From JBJXFY01 sp046155815 (GTDB lineage: Bacteria > Verrucomicrobiota > Verrucomicrobiia > Limisphaerales > CAIMTB01): a stretch of 8,788 nt of DNA. A model generated the notes under the pieces. It was not told the origin of the DNA. It did no database searches and worked only from the letters and a program-made list of their open reading frames with translations. This document shows positions 1-6,074 of this stretch, in pieces; the first letter of the stretch is position 1, and each line of letters opens with the position of its first letter. The translations under genes and the position numbers were made by a program. The stretch lies in NCBI GenBank assembly GCA_046155815.1, contig JBJXFY010000407.1, positions 1-8,788 of the forward strand, in the 5' to 3' direction.

Positions 1-1
1 C

Positions 2-1897
2 TGGATTCCGTTCGTGCTCGTGCTGCTCGCCGGCCTGTGGCTGTTCCAGGCCATCCTGCCGCGCCGCGTGGCGGTCGTGGCCGACGAGTTCGGCCGGCTG
101 CCCGTGCTGCTGCAGGGACGCACCCAGCCGCTCGACTCCGTCGCCCGCAACGCCCTGCTCCAGCTCCGCACCAAGCAGACCATCTACACGCCGAAGTCGG
201 CGGACCGCCCGGCCGAGACCACCACGGCCATCGCGTGGCTCAAGGAGATGCTCTTCCAGCCGGAGAAGGCCGACGCCCGGCCGGTCTTCCGCATTGACCA
301 TCCCGAGGCGATCACGCTGATGCGGCTCGATCCCGCGGAGAAGTACTTCTCCTTCGCGCAGCTCCGGCCGCAGCTCCCGAAGCTGGGCGAGGAGGCGCAG
401 CGCATTGGCGAGGCCAAGCCCAAGACCGAGCAGCAGACGCCCTTCGAGCGGTCCGTGACGGCGCTGTACCAAAAGGTCGTCCTCTACCACCGCCTCCAGC
501 ACAGCCTGAAGCCGCCCGGCGTGGCGGACTTCGCGGGGGCGCTGGACGCCTACGAGCAGGCCATCCCGGCCGGCGTGGCCGCCGCCCGCGCGCGCGAGGC
601 GGGACAGGCCTTCGACCAGGCGGCGTTTGAGGCGCTGATCGGCCATCTCGGCCAGTTCGACCAGGTGGCGCGCTTCGCCTACCCGCTCATGGTGCCGGCC
701 GGAAACCCCGGTCACTCGCGCGACGACTGGGGCAACGCCGGCACGGCGCTGATGGAGGCCGCGCGCGGCGGGAAGATCCCCGAACCCGTGCGCGCCTACG
801 CCGCGATGCAGGCCGCCTTCCGGTCCGGCGACGATGGAAAGTTCCGCGCCGCCGTGGCGGACTACGGCCGGTGGCTCGCGCAGCGCGGCTACCAGCCCGA
901 GCAGGCCAAGGTCCGCAGCGAGCACTGGTTCAACCGCATCCAGGTCTTTTATCATGCGATGGGCATCTACGTCGTGGCCTTCGTGCTGGCGTGCGTGTCG
1001 TGGTTTCAGCGCAACGAGGTGCTGCGCCGCAGCGGCGTCTGGCTCGCGTCCTTCGCCCTGGTCATCCACACCGCCGGCCTGATCTTCCGCATGGTGCTGG
1101 AGGGCCGGCCGCCGGTCACGAACCTGTACGGCTCGGCTGTCTTCATCGGCTGGGGCGCCGCGATCTTCGGCCTCGTGCTCGAGCGCGTGTCGCGTGACGG
1201 CCTCGGCACCGTGGTGGCCAGCTCCGCAGGCTTCTCCACGCTCATCATCGCCCACCACCTCGCGCTGGGCGGCGACACCATGGCCCTGCTCCAGGCCGTG
1301 CTGGACACGAACTTCTGGCTCGCGACCCACGTGGTCGTGGTGACGCTCGGCTACTCGGCCGCATTCGTCGCCGGCTTCCTGGCGATGCTCTACGTGATCC
1401 GCGGCTTCTTCACGTCCACGCTCTCCGTGGCGGGCGGGAAGGCGCTCGAGCGGATGGTGTACGGCGTGGTCTGCTTCGCCACGCTCTTCAGCTTCATCGG
1501 CACCGTGCTCGGCGGCATCTGGGCCGACCAGTCGTGGGGCCGCTTCTGGGGCTGGGATCCGAAGGAGAACGGCGCGCTGCTGATCGTGATCTGGAACGCC
1601 TTCTACCTGCACGCCCGCTGGGGCCGCATCCTGTCCGAGAAGGCGCTCATGGCCGTGGCCCTGTTCGGCAACATCGTGACCGCCTTCTCGTGGTTCGGCA
1701 CGAACATGCTCGGCATCGGCCTGCACTCCTACGGCTTCATGGACTCGGCGTTCAAGTGGCTGATGCTCTTCAACGTCTCGCAGCTCTTCTTCATCGGCCT
1801 CGCGCTGCTCCCGCTGCGTTTCTGGCGGAGCTTCCGCGGCGTGGCCGCGGCGAAGCCCGCGCCCGCGGGAGGGAAGCTGAAGCCGGTGGCGGCGTGA
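2..1897 (+). CDS. ccsA: Cytochrome c biogenesis protein, CcsA/ResC family (5' partial)
   Basis: This is a system II cytochrome c assembly protein, the inner-membrane partner that handles heme for attachment to apocytochromes c outside the membrane. The reading frame is open to the left edge (codons W-I-P-F precede the GTG at 14), so the true start is probably upstream. Numbering from that GTG, residues 1-17 form a membrane segment. Residues 18 to about 313 are a long, mostly soluble region beginning with an 'LLQGRTQPLDSVARN' stretch, which I recall from the extended CcsA-like proteins of PVC bacteria. From about 314 onward come roughly eight membrane helices. They carry the family signature WGWDPKEN (512-519), a VTNLYG motif (368-373), and histidines 352, 439 and 571, which are candidate heme ligands by analogy with CcsA. 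The usual residue after WGWDPKE is T or V; here it is N. A resB/ccsB partner would be expected upstream, outside the window. The family call is firm; the role of the N-terminal region is unknown. Confidence 0.93.
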   Translation, partial: WIPFVLVLLAGLWLFQAILPRRVAVVADEFGRLPVLLQGRTQPLDSVARNALLQLRTKQTIYTPKSADRPAETTTAIAWLKEMLFQPEKADARPVFRIDHPEAITLMRLDPAEKYFSFAQLRPQLPKLGEEAQRIGEAKPKTEQQTPFERSVTALYQKVVLYHRLQHSLKPPGVADFAGALDAYEQAIPAGVAAARAREAGQAFDQAAFEALIGHLGQFDQVARFAYPLMVPAGNPGHSRDDWGNAGTALMEAARGGKIPEPVRAYAAMQAAFRSGDDGKFRAAVADYGRWLAQRGYQPEQAKVRSEHWFNRIQVFYHAMGIYVVAFVLACVSWFQRNEVLRRSGVWLASFALVIHTAGLIFRMVLEGRPPVTNLYGSAVFIGWGAAIFGLVLERVSRDGLGTVVASSAGFSTLIIAHHLALGGDTMALLQAVLDTNFWLATHVVVVTLGYSAAFVAGFLAMLYVIRGFFTSTLSVAGGKALERMVYGVVCFATLFSFIGTVLGGIWADQSWGRFWGWDPKENGALLIVIWNAFYLHARWGRILSEKALMAVALFGNIVTAFSWFGTNMLGIGLHSYGFMDSAFKWLMLFNVSQLFFIGLALLPLRFWRSFRGVAAAKPAPAGGKLKPVAA

Positions 1898-1915
1898 CAT
1901 GGCAGGAAGCTCGAC

Positions 1916-2031
1916 GCGCAAAGTTCACGGCCCAAGAAAAGGACCAAGCCCCAAGTCCGACGGTCACGCGCCGTGGAGCTTGGGGCTTGTGCTTTGGAGG
2001 TTTCCTTGAGCTTTGAACTTTGCGCTTTGAC
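1916..2031. repeat. Imperfect intergenic palindrome with CTTTGNN heptads
   Basis: This element fills most of the 139 bp between two convergent genes. An outer 12 bp perfect inverted repeat pairs 1916-1927 (GCGCAAAGTTCA) with 2014-2025. An inner 11 bp perfect inverted repeat pairs 1945-1955 (CAAGCCCCAAG) with 1979-1989. The 23 nt between the inner arms can form a small 4 bp stem (CACG 1965-1968 with CGTG 1972-1975). Between the two arms, 1931-1940 and 2001-2010 also pair imperfectly. On the right, four 7 bp units follow one another: CCTTGAG (2004-2010), CTTTGAA (2011-2017), CTTTGCG (2018-2024) and CTTTGAC (2025-2031). Related CTTGNNN units start at 1979 and 1986. The element is clearly less GC-rich than its flanks. 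Its position suggests a REP-like intergenic repeat that could also stop transcription from both sides; there is no classical T-run. The structure is seen directly; dispersal in the genome and function are inferred. Confidence 0.75.
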
Positions 2032-2036
2032 CTTCC

Positions 2037-2915
2037 CTACACATCGCAGATCTCCACCCCCTGCCGCAGCGAGGCCAGCACGTCCGCGCGCTTGGGGATG
2101 AACTCCTGCGCCACGAAGCCCTGGAAGCCCGTGTCCACGATCGCCCGCATGATCGCCGGGTAGAAAAGCTCCTGCCCCTCGTCAATCTCCCCGCGGCCCG
2201 GCACGCCGCCGGTGTGGTAGTGCGCGATGTGGTCCTTGGCCTCGCGCAGCGTGCGGATCACGTCGCCCTCCATGATCTGCAGGTGGTAGATGTCGTAGAG
2301 CAGCTTGAAGCGGTCCACGGCCGCCTGCTTGCACAGCTCGACGCCCCACTTCGTGTGGTCGCACTGGTAGTCCTTGTGGTCCACCTTGCTGTTCAGCAGC
2401 TCCATCACGGCCACGACCTTGTGCTTGTCGAGGATGGGCGCGAGGCGGCGGATGCCCTCGGCGCAGATTTCAATGCCCTCCTCGTCGGACTGGCCGGCGC
2501 GGTTGCCGGAGAAGCAGATGATGTTCGTCAGCCCGAGCGCGGCGACCTTGGGCGCGGCCTGCTCGAACCAGGCGACGATGGCATCGTGGTTTTCGCGGCG
2601 GTTCAGGCCCTTGACGATGCCGCCGGGCACGCCGCTCACCATCGCGCACGTCAGGCCCTGCTTCTGGACCACCGGAACTTCCTCGATCGTGAGCAGCTCG
2701 ACGGACTGGATGCCCATGCCCTTGGCGGCCACGGCAAACTCCTCGAGCGGGATCTTCCCGTAACACCACTTGCAGACGGAATGGTTGATGCGGCCCTTGC
2801 GCGCAGCGGCCTCGGCGGCCCGCACACCGGGCGCAAACTCGGCGGCCACGGCCGCGGCGGCGGCCCCGGCGGTGAGCGTCTTCAGGGCGGAACGGCGGGA
2901 AAGCGGGGTGTTCAT
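2037..2915 (-). CDS. Tat-exported hydroxypyruvate isomerase-like TIM-barrel protein
   Basis: The 292-residue product belongs to the xylose-isomerase-like TIM-barrel (AP endonuclease 2) superfamily, closest in style to hydroxypyruvate isomerase. The N-terminus is a twin-arginine signal: S-R-R-S-A-L-K at 6-12, an alanine-rich core, and a likely cleavage site near V-R-A/A at about 33. This supports the ATG at 2915 and folded export. Probable metal/catalytic residues are E172 (in MELLNSKV), D208 (LYDIYH), H234 (HYHTGG) and E271 (AQEFIP). Their spacings of 36, 26 and 37 match the E-D-Q/H-E set of the Hyi and tagatose-epimerase families as I recall them. Family enzymes isomerise or epimerise small sugars or 2-keto acids with a divalent metal; the substrate here is unknown. 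No strong ribosome binding site precedes the start. It diverges from the glycosidase-like gene and converges on the cytochrome c assembly gene. Exported relatives are common in Verrucomicrobiota and Planctomycetota and are often annotated only as sugar isomerase/epimerase. Confidence 0.86.
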   Translation of the reverse strand: MNTPLSRRSALKTLTAGAAAAAVAAEFAPGVRAAEAAARKGRINHSVCKWCYGKIPLEEFAVAAKGMGIQSVELLTIEEVPVVQKQGLTCAMVSGVPGGIVKGLNRRENHDAIVAWFEQAAPKVAALGLTNIICFSGNRAGQSDEEGIEICAEGIRRLAPILDKHKVVAVMELLNSKVDHKDYQCDHTKWGVELCKQAAVDRFKLLYDIYHLQIMEGDVIRTLREAKDHIAHYHTGGVPGRGEIDEGQELFYPAIMRAIVDTGFQGFVAQEFIPKRADVLASLRQGVEICDV

Positions 2916-2960
2916 CGGTGGTTGCTTTGCCCGACTGAACGGAGCCGGCGGCCCGCCGTC

Positions 2961-2987
2961 AAACGCGCGGCCGGCCGCGCCGCGTTT
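2961..2987. promoter_or_regulatory. GC-rich palindrome in divergent intergenic region (candidate operator)
   Basis: The 110 bp gap between the divergent isomerase-like and glycosidase-like genes contains a 16 bp perfect palindrome, GCGCGGCCGGCCGCGC (2965-2980). It sits inside AAACGCG (2961-2967) and CGCGTTT (2981-2987), which are themselves inverted copies, slightly off centre. At each outer edge lies a -35-like hexamer facing outward: TTGACG on the minus strand (2962-2957) and TTGTCA on the plus strand (2986-2991). No convincing -10 box follows either one. The arrangement fits a shared operator or overlapping divergent promoters, but a chance GC-rich palindrome in such a base-biased genome is also possible. 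Confidence 0.35.
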
Positions 2988-3025
2988 GTCAGCCGCCCGC
3001 CCCGCGGTGCACCCTCCGGGCCGTC

Positions 3026-5188
3026 ATGTTCCGCCTTGCCCGCCTGCCGGCCCTGGCCGCCGCGTTGACCCTCACCGCCGCCGCCGCGCCGCCATGGTAC
3101 GCGGGCGCGCTCGTCGGGCTCGAGGTCGGCCCCACCGGCGCGCAGTTCGGCCACAGCGACCCAAATGATGCCCGCTACGCCGCGCGCTTCGACGGCCGCC
3201 AGATCGTCCGCGAAACCGTCGCCGCCGGCGGCGAATACCTGGTGGCCTGGGCACGCGACGGCGACTTCGCCTACTACGACTCGCGGCTCCTGCCGAAGGC
3301 GCCCGGCCTCGGCGAGCGCGACCCGCTGCGCGAGGCGGTGGACGAGGCGGCACTGAGCCGCCTGCCCGTGATCGCCTACTGCGTGGTGCAGCAGGGCGGG
3401 CATTTCCTGAACGCCCACCCCGAGTGGGCCATGCGCGACCCGGAAGGCCGGCCCATCGGCCGCTTCTGCTTCAACTCCGGCTACCTGGCGGCGATGAAGG
3501 AGATCGTGGCCGAACAGCTCGCGTACGGCATAGCGGGCTTCCACCTCGACATGCTGGATCAGGGCTTCGGACCGCCCTACGGCTGCTGGTGCGACACCTG
3601 CCGCGCGGAGTTTCAGAAGGAACATGGCCACCCCATGCCGCGGGGCGCGACGTGGGACGAGGCCTGGGACCGGATGCTCGACTTCCGCTACCGCACGAGC
3701 GAGCGCTTCCAGCGGGCGCTTTACGCGCACATCAAGATGCTGAACCCGCGGGCGACGGTGGACTACAACTACCACGGCAACCCGCCCTTCAGCTTCGAGG
3801 TCGGCCAGCGGCCGGTGCAGCACGCGGGCAACGGCGACTTCATCACCGGCGAGACCGGCGTGTGGGGCTTCAGCGCGCTCACCGTCGGGCTGAACGCCGC
3901 CTTCTACCGCGCCGCCGTGCCGCATCAGCGCGTGCAGGTGGCCATGCAGCGCGGCGTGCGGATGTACCATGACCAGACCACGCGCCCGTTGGCCGACCTG
4001 CGCTGGGAGCTGCTCACGCTGCTGGCCCACGGCGCGTTCGTGACCCTCGTGGACAAGACCGGCTTTGACGGCGCGCTCGATCTGGCGGCCTACGGGCGCT
4101 TTGGCGCAGCATTTGCGGACGCCCGCGCCCGACGCCCGCACTTCGGACAAATGCCGGTGGCCGACGTGGGCCTCTGGTTCAGCAGCCGCACGCGCGACTG
4201 GCTCGGCCGGGAGCAGCCCGCCGGCTACTTCCAGGGCTTCCTGGGCGCGCACAAGGCCATGGTCTATGAACACCTCCCCTACGGCGTCCTGCTGGACGAG
4301 CACGTGACGGCGGCGGCGCTGCGGGCCTTTCCCGTCGTGCTCGTGCCCCACGCAGCGATCCTCTCCGCGTCCGAGGCGGCGCTGCTGCGCGGCTACGTCG
4401 GGGAGGGCGGCGCGCTGATCCTCACCGGTTGGACCGGCCAGTTCGACTCCCTCGGCCGGCCGCTGCCGGACACCCTCCTCGGCGACCTGGTCGGTGCGCG
4501 GGTGCAGGAGCGGCTCGGGTCACAGGACAACTGGATGCGGTTCCCTGCGCCCGCGCCGGACGCGCCCTTCGCGCCGGACGTGCCGGCGGACTGGCCCTTC
4601 CTCGTGAAAGGCCCCGCCACCGTGTACGCCCCCACCACAGCCACGCCCGTGGGTGAACTGTTCAAGCCCCACCGCACCACCCGCCAGCGCGAGGGCCGGG
4701 AAGGCACGGACTGGCCGATGAGCCCCGACATGGCGGTCGGACCCGCCGTGCTCGTGAACCGGGTGGGCCGCGGCACGGTGCTGACCTTTGCCGGCGCGCC
4801 GGACTTCGCGACCGCCGGCGAGCACCACATCACCGAGACGCGCCGCCTGCTGGCGGACGCCGTGCGCCGGCTGCACCCCCGCCCGCGGGTCCGCGTGACC
4901 GCGCCGGCCCATGTCGAGGCGGTGGTCACGGACGAACCGGCCGTGCGGGTGCTGCGCGTCCACCTGCTCGGCTACCTGACGCCGCCGCAGACCACGCCGC
5001 CCACTGGCCGTCCGGCCGTCATCCCGCGGCCGATGGAGGACCTGCCGCTGTTCCGCGCGGAGATCGAAACGACGGAACGGCTGCGCGGCGCACGGGCCTA
5101 CTCACCCGCGACGCGCCTCGAACGCCGCGGGCGGCGCGTCGAGGTACAGGTGAACGACGTGCATGAAGTGGTGCTGCTCCGCTATTGA
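3026..5188 (+). CDS. Secreted GHL6-like putative glycoside hydrolase with trimerisation-like domain
   Basis: The 720-residue protein begins with a Sec signal peptide (R-rich start, alanine/leucine core, likely cleavage near A-A-A/P at 20-22), which supports this ATG although no clear ribosome binding site precedes it. Residues of about 50-340 look like a TIM-barrel of the 'hypothetical glycosyl hydrolase 6' (GHL6) type, related to alpha-fucosidase and beta-galactosidase folds. It has an F-H-L-D-M-L-D stretch (172-178), then a cysteine cluster G-C-W-C-D-T-C (186-192), and E276 in the segment D-F-I-T-G-E-T. D175 or D178 with E276 are candidate catalytic acids. Residues of about 375-610 resemble the flavodoxin/GATase-like trimerisation domain found behind GH42 barrels, with F-P-V-V-L-V-P-H (435-442) followed by G-G-A-L-I-L-T-G. 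About 110 residues of predicted beta-rich C-terminal region follow. The substrate is unknown. It probably acts outside the cytoplasm on a glycan or glycoside, and the divergent exported isomerase may handle related sugars. The family call is from remembered motifs. Confidence 0.72.
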   Translation: MFRLARLPALAAALTLTAAAAPPWYAGALVGLEVGPTGAQFGHSDPNDARYAARFDGRQIVRETVAAGGEYLVAWARDGDFAYYDSRLLPKAPGLGERDPLREAVDEAALSRLPVIAYCVVQQGGHFLNAHPEWAMRDPEGRPIGRFCFNSGYLAAMKEIVAEQLAYGIAGFHLDMLDQGFGPPYGCWCDTCRAEFQKEHGHPMPRGATWDEAWDRMLDFRYRTSERFQRALYAHIKMLNPRATVDYNYHGNPPFSFEVGQRPVQHAGNGDFITGETGVWGFSALTVGLNAAFYRAAVPHQRVQVAMQRGVRMYHDQTTRPLADLRWELLTLLAHGAFVTLVDKTGFDGALDLAAYGRFGAAFADARARRPHFGQMPVADVGLWFSSRTRDWLGREQPAGYFQGFLGAHKAMVYEHLPYGVLLDEHVTAAALRAFPVVLVPHAAILSASEAALLRGYVGEGGALILTGWTGQFDSLGRPLPDTLLGDLVGARVQERLGSQDNWMRFPAPAPDAPFAPDVPADWPFLVKGPATVYAPTTATPVGELFKPHRTTRQREGREGTDWPMSPDMAVGPAVLVNRVGRGTVLTFAGAPDFATAGEHHITETRRLLADAVRRLHPRPRVRVTAPAHVEAVVTDEPAVRVLRVHLLGYLTPPQTTPPTGRPAVIPRPMEDLPLFRAEIETTERLRGARAYSPATRLERRGRRVEVQVNDVHEVVLLRY

Positions 5189-5197
5189 AGGGCGGAG

Positions 5198-5222
5198 GGC
5201 GGGCCTTCACGGCCGGCCCGCC
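5198..5222. terminator. GC hairpin between convergent genes
   Basis: A perfect 8 bp inverted repeat, GGCGGGCC (5198-5205) and GGCCCGCC (5215-5222), is separated by a 9 nt loop. It starts 9 bp after the stop codon of the glycosidase-like gene and overlaps the last codons and stop of the convergent methyltransferase gene. The position suggests a transcription stop for the plus-strand gene. There is no T-tract, so a factor-independent terminator is only weakly supported. Confidence 0.35.
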
Positions 5223-5896
5223 ACCGCGGCCACCTCGTGCAGCGGGCGCAACGTGCGGAGCAGGCCGCGGATCGTCCGGAAACCCGTCGGACACAGCCCG
5301 AGCCGCGCGGCCAGCACCGCGGCGCGACGGTCGTAGCCGTAGCGCCGCAGGCCGATCTCGCGGACCGCGAACCCGGCCACCGTCAGGAGCGTGCCGAAGG
5401 TCTGCGGGTTCCACGAGTACAGGTGCCGGTTCGGCTCCGCCGGGTCGAAGCGCCGGTAGCGCCGTTCCTTCTCGTAGGGCACCGCCGCGAGCAGCGTGCC
5501 GCCGGGCTTCAGCAGCCGGCGCAGCTCGCCCAGCACGGCGCGCGGCTCCTCGACGTGCTCGAGCGCATGGTGGGCGATCACCGCGTCAAACGCCGCGTCC
5601 GGCAGCGCGGCGGTGTCCGTCACGAATTCCGCGCCCGCCGCCTCGACTTCCGGGCGCAGGAAGTCCGCCACATCGAACCCGACGCGGCGCGCGGCCTGTA
5701 GCGCTGCGAGGTTCCACCCCGCGCCGCAGCCGAACTCGAACACCGCGTCCGTCTCCCGGACGTGCGGCTGGAAGAGCCTTGCCCGCACCGCCGCCACCCA
5801 CGGCAGCGCCACCGGCGGCAGGCCACGCTTGTCCCCGTGGTACGCACGGCCGGCGTCGCCGGTGTACGAAGCGGTTGCAGGGTGGGGATTCGCCAC
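5207..5896 (-). CDS. Class I SAM-dependent methyltransferase
   Basis: The 229-residue cytoplasmic protein has the Rossmann-fold methyltransferase layout of the Methyltransf_11/UbiE-like group. The SAM-binding motif I is V-F-E-F-G-C-G-A-G-W-N (52-62). Acidic D75 lies at the expected end of the second strand. The strand-4 region A-F-D-A-V-I-A-H-H-A-L-E-H-V (102-115) and the post-strand motif L-K-P-G-G-T-L-L (129-136) follow. The segment N-R-H-L-Y-S-W-N (156-163) before the last helix is typical of enzymes of this group that act on small molecules or sugars, but the acceptor cannot be read. The chosen start is a GTG with no strong ribosome binding site, so it is uncertain; motif I lies about 50 residues in, as usual. 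The 178 bp between it and the amidohydrolase gene holds only weak hairpins and no recognisable promoter, so separate transcription or read-through are both possible. Confidence 0.86.
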   Translation of the reverse strand: MANPHPATASYTGDAGRAYHGDKRGLPPVALPWVAAVRARLFQPHVRETDAVFEFGCGAGWNLAALQAARRVGFDVADFLRPEVEAAGAEFVTDTAALPDAAFDAVIAHHALEHVEEPRAVLGELRRLLKPGGTLLAAVPYEKERRYRRFDPAEPNRHLYSWNPQTFGTLLTVAGFAVREIGLRRYGYDRRAAVLAARLGLCPTGFRTIRGLLRTLRPLHEVAAVAGRP

Positions 5897-6074
5897 GGCA
5901 GGACTGACGTTCGGCCGCCTCCGCCGACGGCCGCAAGCTTCCGGTGGCAGGCGCCCGCCGGGACCGCCTCGAAAGCCGGCGTGAGATTCGTTCAGGCTTC
6001 AGCGTCGTCAGCGCCGGATCGGGGCTCCGGTTTCATTCCTGGTGGCCGATGCTCGCTGAGCCGCGGAGGCCGGT

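Noticed and set aside
2214..3068. 284-codon plus-strand open frame opposite the isomerase-like gene
   Set aside because: Its translation is V/L/D/H-rich without motifs and it runs over the divergent promoter gap; the minus-strand frame has a Tat signal and metal residues.
2912..4351. 479-codon minus-strand open frame opposite the glycosidase-like gene
   Set aside because: Its translation is rich in R, A, H, V and G with no recognisable domain, while the opposite strand encodes a signal peptide and family motifs. Long antisense frames are expected at this GC content.
5897..6074. Small gene or promoter in the 178 bp before the methyltransferase
   Set aside because: I found no frame with a credible start and ribosome binding site, and no -35/-10 pair of usable quality; only short weak inverted repeats such as CCGGA/TCCGG at 6014-6030.
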